A stretch of DNA of 64,000 nucleotides. It comes from Pseudomonadota bacterium (GTDB lineage: Bacteria; Pseudomonadota; Alphaproteobacteria; Rhizobiales; Rhizobiaceae). A model generated the notes under the pieces. It did no database searches. It had not been told where the DNA came from and saw only the letters and a program-made list of their open reading frames with translations. A program made the position numbers and the translations under genes. The DNA is taken from the NCBI GenBank assembly GCA_023435335.1, contig JAEYRU010000112.1:1-64000 (forward strand). Reading direction: 5' to 3'. Below, piece by piece: positions 38,947 through 47,210 of the stretch. Numbering within the stretch: the first letter of the stretch is position 1; the number at the start of each line of letters is the position of its first letter.

Positions 38947-39336
38947 TCAGGCTTTCTGGATCAGGTCCCACGGATTGCCGTAAAGGTCGCAAAACACCGC
39001 GACCGTTCCGTAGGGCTCATGCCGCGGCGCTTCGCGAAAGACCACGCCCCTGCGCTTCATCTCCGCGTAGTCGCGCGCGAAGTCGTCGGTTTCGAGAAAA
39101 AGGAAAACGCGGCCGCCCGCCTGCTTGCCGACCACCGCAGACTGTTGCGGGCTCGCTGCGCGGGCCAGCAGGAGGCGCGTCGTGCTGCCCGTCTCCGGCG
39201 CCACGACGACCCAGCGCTTGCCGCCGCCCAGTTCGGTATCCTCGACCAGCTTGAAACCGAGCTTCTGCGTGTACCAGGCGACCGCCTCGTCATAGTCGGC
39301 GACGACGATGCTGACCATGCCGATCGCGCGCGCCAT
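38947..39336 (-). CDS. VOC family protein (glyoxalase/bleomycin-resistance fold)
   Basis: The 129-residue protein forms one VOC monomer: MARAIGMVSIVVADYDEAVAWYTQKLGF, discontinuous, then RWVVVAPETGST, VFLFLETDDFARDYAEMKRRGVVF and a C-terminal FCDLYGNPWDLIQ with the usual Asp/Gly/Asn-Pro turn. One expected N-terminal metal His is replaced by Ser/Val, so it may not be an active glyoxalase. The ATG at 39336 gives the family length; the frame is open upstream to 39828 without support. Unrelated in position to the VOC gene at 15615. Confidence 0.87.
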   Translation of the reverse strand: MARAIGMVSIVVADYDEAVAWYTQKLGFKLVEDTELGGGKRWVVVAPETGSTTRLLLARAASPQQSAVVGKQAGGRVFLFLETDDFARDYAEMKRRGVVFREAPRHEPYGTVAVFCDLYGNPWDLIQKA

Positions 39337-39347
39337 CGTCCCGCTCT

Positions 39348-39737
39348 TCAGGGTTGTCCGGCGCCGATGTCGAAACGGCCGATCATCCGCTGCTGCGCCA
39401 TGTCGTAGACGAGGATCGCCCGCCCGCCGCCGGCTAGCACGACGTCCAGCGTCAGCCGGTCCCCGGAGACGGCATGCGAATTGAGACGCGCCCCTTCCGG
39501 CAGAGCGATACGCCCCTCGACAATGCCTTCGCCGCCCGTCACGAGGCTGCCCGACGCCTGCTCGACAGGAGGCGTAGAGACGTTCATCCGGTAGACAAGC
39601 GCTACCGCCACGGCCATAAGCGCCAGGAAAAGGATGCCCAGATTGATGGCAATGAAACGCACGAGCCTGCGCCGCACCCGCTCCACTGCGGGGTCGAGCG
39701 GCTTGTCTTCGCGGTCGTCGTCCGGGGGTCTCGTCAT
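39348..39737 (-). CDS. Small bitopic membrane protein (DUF6476-like)
   Basis: The 129-residue protein has a short charged N-terminus (PPDDDREDKPLDPAVERVRRR), one membrane helix (about 28-50, FIAINLGILFLALMAVAVAL) and a periplasmic beta-rich domain (GEGIVEGRIALPEGARLNSH... AILVYDMAQQRMIGRFDIG). This matches a small rhizobial family that I believe is DUF6476; the function is not known. Its gene is divergent from the RluD-type gene (20 bp between the starts) and 11 bp upstream of the VOC gene, so those two probably share a message. Confidence 0.72.
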   Translation of the reverse strand: MTRPPDDDREDKPLDPAVERVRRRLVRFIAINLGILFLALMAVAVALVYRMNVSTPPVEQASGSLVTGGEGIVEGRIALPEGARLNSHAVSGDRLTLDVVLAGGGRAILVYDMAQQRMIGRFDIGAGQP

Positions 39738-39757
39738 CTCGGCTTCCGGTTTGGGCA

Positions 39758-40786
39758 ATGAGCGCTCCTGATAGCCAAGCGACGGTCGCATTGAAAGAGC
39801 TTTGGACCGAAGCCGACGCCGCGGGCAACCGGCTCGATCAGTGGCTCGCGGCCGCGCTGGGGGACGAGTTTTCGCGCAATCGCGTGCAGGCGCTGATCCG
39901 CGAGGGCGCCGTATCGGTTGACGGCGCGCCCGTCGGCGAGGCGAAACACAAGCTCGCGGCCGGCAGCCGCGTGACGGTGGCGCTGCCCGAACCGGCGCCG
40001 CCCGTGCCGCAGGGCGAGGAGATTGCGCTCGATGTCCTCTACGAGGACGAGCATCTGCTCGTCCTCGACAAGCCGGCCGGCCTCGTCGTCCATCCCGGCG
40101 CCGGAAACTGGACCGGCACGCTGGTCAATGCGCTGATCCACCATTGCGGCGATTCCCTGTCGGGTATCGGCGGCGTCCGGCGGCCCGGCATCGTCCACAG
40201 GCTGGACAAGGATACGACCGGCGTGATGGTGGTCGCCAAGAACGATCAGGCGCACCGCGCGCTGTCGGAGGACTTTGCCGACCACGGCCGCTCGGGCAGT
40301 CTCGAGCGGGCCTACCTGGCGCTGGTGTGGGGCTCGCCGTCTCGCGTGACAGGGACCGTCGATGCGCCGCTTGGGCGCGCGGCTGATCGTACGCGCCGCG
40401 CCGTTGTGCGCGAGGGAACCCCAGATGCACGCCACGCGGTCACGCATTTCACGGTGCGCGAGCGTTTCGGGGACGACGGCAAGGAAGGTCCGCTCGCCGC
40501 GCTGGTCGAATGCCGTCTGGAAACCGGCCGCACGCATCAGATCCGGGTCCATATGGCCTATATCGGCCACCCGCTGGTCGGCGACCAGGACTACGGACGC
40601 GCCTTCCGCACCAAGGCGAACCGGCTGCCCGACCATCTGCGCGACCGAGTGCTGGCTTTCCCTCGACAGGCGCTGCATGCCTATCTTCTGGCGTTCGAGC
40701 ACCCCGTCACCGGGGCCGCGATGCGTTTCGAAGCGCCGCTTCCGCCGGATTTGGCGGAACTTCTCGACGGATTCCGCAGTTTGTGA
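39758..40786 (+). CDS. rluD: RluA family pseudouridine synthase (RluD type)
   Basis: The 342-residue enzyme has an N-terminal S4 RNA-binding domain (about 20-80: GNRLDQWLAAAL, FSRNRVQALIREGAV) and the RluA catalytic motif HRLDKDTTGVMVVAKN with Asp150 as nucleophile. The GRTHQIRVHMAYIGHPLVGD block is also present. RluD modifies three uridines of 23S rRNA helix 69; S4 domain and length fit RluD better than RluC, but assignment within the family is by similarity only. It is followed by rpoH after 198 bp. Confidence 0.9.
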   Translation: MSAPDSQATVALKELWTEADAAGNRLDQWLAAALGDEFSRNRVQALIREGAVSVDGAPVGEAKHKLAAGSRVTVALPEPAPPVPQGEEIALDVLYEDEHLLVLDKPAGLVVHPGAGNWTGTLVNALIHHCGDSLSGIGGVRRPGIVHRLDKDTTGVMVVAKNDQAHRALSEDFADHGRSGSLERAYLALVWGSPSRVTGTVDAPLGRAADRTRRAVVREGTPDARHAVTHFTVRERFGDDGKEGPLAALVECRLETGRTHQIRVHMAYIGHPLVGDQDYGRAFRTKANRLPDHLRDRVLAFPRQALHAYLLAFEHPVTGAAMRFEAPLPPDLAELLDGFRSL

Positions 40787-40984
40787 TATAGAATGATTGG
40801 AACGCATTGCTGGCCATGTGGCCCAGCGTTCACATGCGCGTGACATACCGTTTCACGCTGCAAGGTATCGTGTATTCGCCACAAACGTTCCTATATTACA
40901 TCACGGGCGCGAAGCGCCTTAGGCGGTCGCGTCCCACTGACCCGCCTCCAGCAGGGGGTTATCGGACATAAAGGAGGGTGCTTT

Positions 40985-41893
40985 ATGGCCCAGACACTAC
41001 CGAGTATCGTTTCCGGAGAAGGCGGTCTCTCCCGCTATCTTGAGGAGATCCGCAGATTTCCGATGCTGCAGCCGCAGGAAGAGTACATGCTCGCCAAGCG
41101 GTTCGCGGAGCATCAGGATCCCCAGGCAGCGCACAAGCTGGTAACGAGCCACCTGCGGCTCGTGGCCAAGATTGCCATGGGCTATCGCGGTTATGGCCTG
41201 CCGATCGGCGAGGTTATTTCCGAGGGTAACGTCGGCCTGATGCAGGCAGTCAAGAAATTCGAGCCGGAGCGCGGCTTCCGCCTGGCCACTTACGCCATGT
41301 GGTGGATCAAGGCCGCCATCCAGGAGTATATCCTGCGCTCGTGGAGCCTCGTTAAGATGGGTACCACGGCTAATCAGAAGCGGCTCTTCTTCAACCTGCG
41401 CAAAGTGAAGGGGAAGATTCAGGCGCTCGAAGAGGGCGACTTGAAGCCCGAGCAGATAGCCGAGATCGCGACGCGCCTGAACGTGAGCGAGGAAGAGGTC
41501 ATCTCGATGAACCGCCGGCTTTCCGGCGACGCGTCGCTGAATGCCCCCATCCGAGCGAGCGAAGGCGAATCCGGCGAATGGCAGGACTGGCTCGTCGACG
41601 ACCATGACAGCCAGGAAGCCATGCTCATCGAGCAGGATGAACTCGACAATCGTCGCAAGATGCTCTCGGGCGCCCTGTCGGTGCTCAACGAACGCGAGCG
41701 GCGCATCTTCGAGGCGCGCCGGCTCTCCGACGAGCCGATGACCCTCGAGGAATTGTCGGGCGAGTTCGACATCAGTCGCGAGCGTGTGCGCCAGATCGAG
41801 GTGCGCGCCTTCGAGAAGGTGCAGGATGCGGTGATGGCCGCTGCAAAGAAGCAGGCGCAGGCGTTGCGCACCATCGAGGCCGAACCCGCGTAA
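40985..41893 (+). CDS. rpoH: RNA polymerase sigma-32 factor RpoH
   Basis: The 302-residue heat-shock sigma factor has region 2 (SHLRLVAKIAMGYRGYGLP, EGNVGLMQAVKKFEP, TYAMWWIKAAIQEYILRSW), the RpoH box (QKRLFFNLRKVK) unique to sigma-32, and region 4 with ERRIFEARRL and the helix-turn-helix ISRERVRQIEVRAFEKV. A strong AAGGAGGG ribosome site lies 6 bp before the ATG, and CCTCC at 40945-40949 could pair with it. It directs transcription of chaperones such as clpB in this window. A strong terminator follows. Confidence 0.98.
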   Translation: MAQTLPSIVSGEGGLSRYLEEIRRFPMLQPQEEYMLAKRFAEHQDPQAAHKLVTSHLRLVAKIAMGYRGYGLPIGEVISEGNVGLMQAVKKFEPERGFRLATYAMWWIKAAIQEYILRSWSLVKMGTTANQKRLFFNLRKVKGKIQALEEGDLKPEQIAEIATRLNVSEEEVISMNRRLSGDASLNAPIRASEGESGEWQDWLVDDHDSQEAMLIEQDELDNRRKMLSGALSVLNERERRIFEARRLSDEPMTLEELSGEFDISRERVRQIEVRAFEKVQDAVMAAAKKQAQALRTIEAEPA

Positions 41894-41918
41894 ACCTACG
41901 GACCCGCTCCGAGAAACG

Positions 41919-41953
41919 AAACGGCCGCCCCGTCCCCGGAGCGGCCGTTTTCT
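41919..41953 (+). terminator. Rho-independent terminator of rpoH
   Basis: AAACGGCCGC (41919-41928) pairs with GCGGCCGTTT (41941-41950), a 10-bp stem, followed by TTC. The A-rich left flank means it may also act on the convergent minus-strand gene. Confidence 0.85.
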
Positions 41954-41972
41954 TGTCCAGTAGGACGGGGGC

Positions 41973-43529
41973 TCAGCCGCTGGACGCGTTGCGCCAAGCC
42001 TGTATCGCCTCTTGGAAGACGCGGTCGCCGGGCACGCCCTTCTCCATCGTCACCAGCGCCCGCCGACCCGACCGGTACACGATCGGGATGTCGATCCAGC
42101 TCTGCCGCAACAGCAACTGCGTGTTCGTCTCCAGTTCCGCCGGCCCGTCGCTCAACGCAACGAGGAAATAGCCGTCGGCGATCTTGGCGGGAATGCCGAT
42201 GAGCGGGTTGCCAGCCGCCGCCTCCGAGTTCTTCAGCGCAATCCTCAGTACATTGTCGATCCCGCCGCCCTCGAAGGTGCCCGAAGTCAGGAAGATCATC
42301 TCGACGATATGGCTTGCCGGCAGCGACTTGTCGCCGTTGCGCCGGATCGTCATCCTCAGTTGGAGGTCCTTGCTGGGAACCGTGACCTCGGCGCGGATCG
42401 CGGGTTCTGGCGGGAGGTCGCCGCCCGGCGATTCCTGCACCACCGACCAGACGGTAGACCCCGTGTCGGCCGACCCCTGGGCAACGTTCGTGCGCTCCTC
42501 GTAGAAGATCGCCCGCTGCCCGACCGGCACCGGCTGCGCCGCCTCGGTGGCGGGTTGCGGGGCCGCGGCCTGTTCGCCACTGGTTGCCGCTGCCGCAGGT
42601 GTTTCCTCTTCGCCGCTCTGGGTAGCGGCGGCCATGGAAGTCCCTTCACCCACCGAAGCAACGCCCTCCGCCGGGCCGTCGTCGACCTCCTGCCCGTCCG
42701 GAGTAAGCCGCTGGGTAAATTTCGTCACGTCCTCCTGAACCGGGCGGGCGGCGGCTTCCGGTGCGGCCACCTCCTCCGCCTCCTCGGGCTCGGCCGGTAC
42801 GGCTGCGATTTCGGTTTCCGCCTCGGCCGGCGCGGGGTCTTCGGCCACCGTCGTACCACCAAGGCCCAGCATCGCGCTGAACTCGGCGCGGTTAACCCAG
42901 ATCCCGTACCCCGCGGCGGCCACGATGACGATCGCAATCATGGCGGCGATCAGGCCCCCACTGATGCGCCGCCGGTTGTCGCCGAGCGCGCCGTCTCCGG
43001 TGTCGTCACCTACTGGCCGGTCGCCGGCAAGCCGATCAACGAGCGCCGCCTCGCGTCGCGGCACCGGTGCGATCGGGGTCAAGGCCTCGTCCGCGGCCAG
43101 GCCGTTTCCATTCGCTGCGGGCCGCTCGTCCTCGCCGGGGCCGTAGCCGCGGCCTGGCTCGCTGGAAGCCCGGATCAGGTCGTCGGGCGAACCCGGCGCG
43201 GCAGGCTCTATCCTGGCAAAGACCGGCGCTTCATCGGAGATTCCGGGAATTGCCGGTTCCGGTTCCACCTGCCCGAGCCCCGCCAGGACCATCTCGAAAT
43301 CGTCCGATGCGGTCGCCTCAACCGCGTAGCTCGCCTCCACTGCGGCGATCGCGTCCTCGAGCGCCTTGTGCTGGCGATCCACCACGATGCGCGAGGGTGG
43401 CGGCTGGATCGCGCTGAGCTTGGCGGCAACCGTTTCGCGCGCCTTGCGATAGACCTTTTCGCGCATGGCCGGCGAGTTGTCGCTCAGTCCTTCGATGGTC
43501 TTTTTCAGTACGGCGACGAAATCTGCCAT
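41973..43529 (-). CDS. Bitopic inner-membrane protein with disordered linkers, function unknown
   Basis: The 518-residue protein has a cytosolic N-terminal part of about 200 residues. This begins MADFVAVLKKTIEGLSDNSP, a helical domain of about 70 residues, and continues with an acidic Pro/Ala-rich stretch. One membrane helix follows (about 205-225, GLIAAMIAIVIVAAAGYGIW). Next is a periplasmic Ala/Glu/Pro-rich spacer (about 235-345) and a C-terminal globular domain (about 350-510). I do not recognise a family. It is 65 bp downstream of purA on the same strand and convergent with rpoH. Topology suggests a sensor or scaffold joining cytosol and periplasm. Confidence 0.8.
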   Translation of the reverse strand: MADFVAVLKKTIEGLSDNSPAMREKVYRKARETVAAKLSAIQPPPSRIVVDRQHKALEDAIAAVEASYAVEATASDDFEMVLAGLGQVEPEPAIPGISDEAPVFARIEPAAPGSPDDLIRASSEPGRGYGPGEDERPAANGNGLAADEALTPIAPVPRREAALVDRLAGDRPVGDDTGDGALGDNRRRISGGLIAAMIAIVIVAAAGYGIWVNRAEFSAMLGLGGTTVAEDPAPAEAETEIAAVPAEPEEAEEVAAPEAAARPVQEDVTKFTQRLTPDGQEVDDGPAEGVASVGEGTSMAAATQSGEEETPAAAATSGEQAAAPQPATEAAQPVPVGQRAIFYEERTNVAQGSADTGSTVWSVVQESPGGDLPPEPAIRAEVTVPSKDLQLRMTIRRNGDKSLPASHIVEMIFLTSGTFEGGGIDNVLRIALKNSEAAAGNPLIGIPAKIADGYFLVALSDGPAELETNTQLLLRQSWIDIPIVYRSGRRALVTMEKGVPGDRVFQEAIQAWRNASSG

Positions 43530-43594
43530 TCTCTATTCACCTGTGCTCCAGCGCGCCCGCCGATTCTCCTGAAGCTCCGCAAGCGGGCGCGAGC

Positions 43595-44893
43595 CTAGTC
43601 TTGAAAGGGGTCGGTCACAAGTATCGTGTCGTCCCGCTCGGGGCTGGTGGAAAGCAGCGCCACCGGCGCGCCGATAAGCTCTTCGACATAGCGAACGTAC
43701 TTCACCGCCTGGGCCGGCAACTCGCCCCAGCTGCGGGCGCCTGCGGTGCTGTCCTTCCACCCTTCCAGCGTCTCGTAGATCGGCTCGACCCGCGCCTGCG
43801 CCGCCTGGCTGGCCGGCAGGTAGTCGACCGTCTGCCCGTCCAGCCGATAGCCGGTGCAGACCTTGATCTCGTCCAGCCCGTCGAGGACGTCGAGCTTGGT
43901 GAGCGCGATCCCGTCGATGCCGTTCACCGCCACCGCTTGACGGACCAGGACAGCGTCGAACCATCCGCAGCGGCGCTTCCTGCCGGTGACCGTACCGAAT
44001 TCGTGGCCACGGCTACCGAGAAACTCGCCTACCTCGTTGTCCTGCTCGGTCGGGAAGGGCCCTTCGCCGACGCGCGTCGTGTACGCCTTGGTGATACCCA
44101 GCACGTAGCCGATGGAGCCGGGCCCGACGCCGGAGCCGGGGGCCGCCTGCCCGGCCACGGTGTTCGACGAGGTCACGAACGGATAGGTCCCGTGGTCGAT
44201 GTCGAGCAGCGTCCCCTGTGCGCCTTCGAAAAGGATTCGGCTGCCGCCGCGCCTGGCGTCATCAAGGATCTTCCAGACCCGGTCCATGTAAGGCAGCACA
44301 TCGTCGGCCACCGACGTCAGTTCTTCCATGATGGTCCCATGCGCGACCTCGCCATGTCCAAGCCCGCGCCGCAGGGCATTGTGGTGCGTCAGCAGCCGGT
44401 CGACCTTCGCGGCCAGCGTATCCGGGTCGGCGAGGTCCATCACCCGGATGGCCCGCCGCCCCACCTTGTCCTCATAGGCCGGACCGATGCCTCTGCGGGT
44501 GGTGCCGATCTTGGTGCCCGAATTTGAGGCGGCATCCTCGCGGAAAGCGTCGAGCTCGCGGTGCAGCGACAGGATAAGGGCTGTGTTTTCGGCGATTTTC
44601 AGGCGATCGGGCCCGATTTCGACCCCCAGTTCCCTGATCCGCGAAAGCTCCGCCACGAATGCGTGCGGATCGAATACCACGCCGTTGCCTATGATCGAGA
44701 GCTTGCCTGGCCGCACCACGCCGGAGGGGAGCAGCGAGAGCTTGTAGACCTTCCCGTCGACGACGAGCGTGTGGCCGGCATTGTGCCCGCCCTGAAAGCG
44801 CACGACCACGTCGGCGCGTTCCGACAGCCAGTCGACGATCTTGCCCTTGCCTTCGTCGCCCCATTGCGAGCCGACGACCACCACATTCGCCAT
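43595..44893 (-). CDS. purA: Adenylosuccinate synthetase
   Basis: The 432-residue GTP-dependent enzyme converts IMP and aspartate to adenylosuccinate in AMP synthesis. It has the N-terminal signature GSQWGDEGKGKIVDWLSE, including the catalytic Asp, then GGHNAGHTLV with the catalytic His. TTRRGIGPAYEDK, the switch loop and the C-terminal KLDVLDGLDEIKVCTGY block follow. Length is normal. Confidence 0.98.
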   Translation of the reverse strand: MANVVVVGSQWGDEGKGKIVDWLSERADVVVRFQGGHNAGHTLVVDGKVYKLSLLPSGVVRPGKLSIIGNGVVFDPHAFVAELSRIRELGVEIGPDRLKIAENTALILSLHRELDAFREDAASNSGTKIGTTRRGIGPAYEDKVGRRAIRVMDLADPDTLAAKVDRLLTHHNALRRGLGHGEVAHGTIMEELTSVADDVLPYMDRVWKILDDARRGGSRILFEGAQGTLLDIDHGTYPFVTSSNTVAGQAAPGSGVGPGSIGYVLGITKAYTTRVGEGPFPTEQDNEVGEFLGSRGHEFGTVTGRKRRCGWFDAVLVRQAVAVNGIDGIALTKLDVLDGLDEIKVCTGYRLDGQTVDYLPASQAAQARVEPIYETLEGWKDSTAGARSWGELPAQAVKYVRYVEELIGAPVALLSTSPERDDTILVTDPFQD

Positions 44894-45113
44894 GAAGATG
44901 TTCTCCCGCGCGGCGGCCAGTGGGCCGCTCGAAACCCTGATATGACGGCCTCTATAACGGTAGCCGGCAGGCTTCGCGACCCTTCTTTCCGGGCGTTTGG
45001 CCGCAAAGGCACAATAAATCGGCCGTTCGGAGCATTTACTTGCGCGCCCGCCTCCTCTACGCCGTGGACCCTCTCCGCCGGATACACGCCGGCAAAAGGA
45101 CCAAATCCCGCCG

Positions 45114-46010
45114 ATGCACCGCCAGGCCTATGTGCTTCTGCTGCTGACGACGCTCTTCTGGGGCGCCAACGCCATCGCGGGAAAGCTGGCGATTGGGCAC
45201 ATCTCGCCGATGCTTCTCACCACGATCCGCTGGGCAATGGCCCTGGCCATCATGGCGGTGATCGGCTGGCGCCAGCTGCGCCAAGACTGGCCGGTGGTGC
45301 GGAGTCACCTCCTGCTGCTGGCGGCGCTGGGCGCAGTGGGATTCTCGCTGTTCAACGCGGCTATGTACAGCGCCCTGACCTTCACCTCGGCGATCAACGT
45401 GTCGATCGAGCAGGCCGGCCTGCCGATGGTGATCTTCCTCGCGAACTTCCTGCTCTTTTCCATGCGGGTGAGCTGGGCGCAGATGCTGGGCTTCGCGCTC
45501 TCCCTTGTCGGCATCGCGCTGACCGCCAGCCACGGCGACCTCTTCCGCCTCGCCCAGCTCGACGTGAACATGGGCGACGCGCTGATGATGCTCGCGCTGC
45601 TCTTCTACGGCGGCTACACGGTGGCGCTGCGCTACCGTCCGCCGATCTCGTGGCAAAGCATGATGCTGGTTCTGTCGGCCTCGGCACTGCTGACCTCGCT
45701 GCCCTTCGCCGCTTGGGAGGCCGCGACCGAGCGTGCGGTGTGGCCGGATATGACCGGATGGGCGGTCGCCGCCTTCACCGCCATCTTCCCGTCGATCCTC
45801 AGCCAGAGCTTCTACATAAGGGGCGTGCAGCTCATCGGCCCCAACCGCGCCGGGCTGTTCATCAACCTCGTGCCGATCTTCGGGACCCTGCTCGCGATCC
45901 TGTTCCTCGGCGAGGCGTTCCACTCCTACCACGCGATCGCGATCGTTCTGGTGCTCGGAGGAATCTGGCTGGCTGAGCACAGCGGACGCAGGATGGCCGC
46001 CTCGCCGTGA
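45114..46010 (+). CDS. DMT superfamily transporter with two EamA domains
   Basis: The 298-residue inner-membrane protein has about ten hydrophobic helices in two EamA repeats. The first starts LLLTTLFWGANAIAGKLAIGHISP and the second includes MALLFYGGYTVALRYRPP and LVPIFGTLLAILFLGEAFHSYH. The family exports metabolites such as amino acids or nucleobases; the substrate cannot be inferred. The gene is divergent from purA and ends 3 bp before the convergent MetE-like stop. Confidence 0.92.
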   Translation: MHRQAYVLLLLTTLFWGANAIAGKLAIGHISPMLLTTIRWAMALAIMAVIGWRQLRQDWPVVRSHLLLLAALGAVGFSLFNAAMYSALTFTSAINVSIEQAGLPMVIFLANFLLFSMRVSWAQMLGFALSLVGIALTASHGDLFRLAQLDVNMGDALMMLALLFYGGYTVALRYRPPISWQSMMLVLSASALLTSLPFAAWEAATERAVWPDMTGWAVAAFTAIFPSILSQSFYIRGVQLIGPNRAGLFINLVPIFGTLLAILFLGEAFHSYHAIAIVLVLGGIWLAEHSGRRMAASP

Positions 46011-46013
46011 TCC

Positions 46014-47048
46014 CTATTCCATCTCGGCGCGCACGATAGCCGCGCCGTCGACCATCGCCTTCATCTTGCCGAACGCGACGTCGCGCGGAAGGTATTTCAG
46101 CCCGCAGTCGGGGGCCACGACGAGACGGTCCGCCGAGACGTAGGGAAGCGCGCGGCGGATGCGGCCGGCGACGATCTCCGGGCTTTCCACCCAATGGTCG
46201 GAAAGGTCGAGCACGCCGAGGATGATCTTCTTTTCAGGCAGTTTGGCGAGAACCGAGCAGTCGAGGTTGGACTGCGCCGTCTCGATGGACACGGACTGTA
46301 CCGGCGAGTTGGCAAGCTCCGGCAGGAACGAATATCCTTCAGGCCGCTCGTGAATGATCGCGGCATAGCCAAAGCAGATGTGCACGGCGGTCTCCCCCCG
46401 GATGCCCTCCAGCGCGCGGTTGAGCGCCTTCAGGCCGTAGTCGCGCGCCTTCTGGGGCCGCGCCTGCATGTAGGGCTCGTCGATCTGCACGATGTCGGCG
46501 CCTGCGGCGAAAAGGTCCCTGATCTCCTCGTTGACGGCGGCGGCGTAGTCGAGCGCCATCTCCTCTTCGCTGTCGTAGAAATCGTTCTGCGCCTGCTGTG
46601 ACATCGTGAACGGACCCGGCACCGTCATCTTGATGCGCCGGTCGGTGTTGGCGCGCAGGAATTGCACGTCGCGCACCTCCACGGCGTGTTTGCGCCTGAT
46701 CTTGCCGACCACCCTCGGGACCGGGTTTGGATGCCCCGACCGGTCGAGCGCGGTGCCCGGATTGTCGATGTCTACCCCCTCGAGGGCCGTGGCGAAGCGG
46801 TTGGAATAGCTCTCCCGGCGCATCTCGCCGTCGGTGATGATGTCGAGGCCGGCGCGCTCCTGGTCGCGGATGGCGAGCAGCGTGGCGTCGTCCTGCGCTT
46901 GCTCCAGCCATTCCGGCGCTACCCGCCACAATTCGAGTGCGCGCACGCGCGGCGGGAACCGCCCCGCCAGCTTCGTCCGGTCGATCAGCCAGTCCGGTTG
47001 CGCGTAGGAACCGACCAGCGAGGTCGGAAGCAGTTCGTGATATGGCAT
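46014..47048 (-). CDS. Core MetE-like cobalamin-independent methionine synthase family protein
   Basis: The 344-residue protein corresponds to only the C-terminal catalytic domain of MetE. The three zinc ligands of the family are present: H223 and C225 in VHICFG and C315 in APDCGLKYLP. The motif IVQIDEPYMQARP and the VLDLSDHWVESPEIVA loop fit. It lacks the N-terminal half needed for methyltetrahydrofolate polyglutamate in MetE, so the methyl donor is uncertain; relatives include folate-independent methionine synthases and enzymes of unknown use. The ATG follows GGGAGG, directly below a hairpin (47060-47083). Serine genes lie just upstream. Confidence 0.85.
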   Translation of the reverse strand: MPYHELLPTSLVGSYAQPDWLIDRTKLAGRFPPRVRALELWRVAPEWLEQAQDDATLLAIRDQERAGLDIITDGEMRRESYSNRFATALEGVDIDNPGTALDRSGHPNPVPRVVGKIRRKHAVEVRDVQFLRANTDRRIKMTVPGPFTMSQQAQNDFYDSEEEMALDYAAAVNEEIRDLFAAGADIVQIDEPYMQARPQKARDYGLKALNRALEGIRGETAVHICFGYAAIIHERPEGYSFLPELANSPVQSVSIETAQSNLDCSVLAKLPEKKIILGVLDLSDHWVESPEIVAGRIRRALPYVSADRLVVAPDCGLKYLPRDVAFGKMKAMVDGAAIVRAEME

Positions 47049-47059
47049 CGGCGTCCTCC

Positions 47060-47083
47060 CATGTCCGGCACGGCCGGGACATG
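47060..47083 (-). promoter_or_regulatory. Hairpin overlapping the ribosome binding site of the MetE-like gene
   Basis: On the minus strand CATGTCCCGGC pairs with GCCGGACATG with one bulged G, and the GGGAGG ribosome site starts at its 3' foot. The structure could reduce translation initiation. It does not resemble SAM-I, SAM-II or cobalamin riboswitch consensus as far as I can judge by eye. Confidence 0.4.
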
Positions 47084-47210
47084 CAGTAGACGCGCATTTT
47101 CGGCGGACAGTCCAGAGGCGCGCGCAAAGTTGCGGGCTACTTGCCCGCTCTGATGCCCCAGGGAAGGAGGAGCGCGGCCAAGCCGCGCCCCTTGGACATG
47201 GCTTTCGCCG

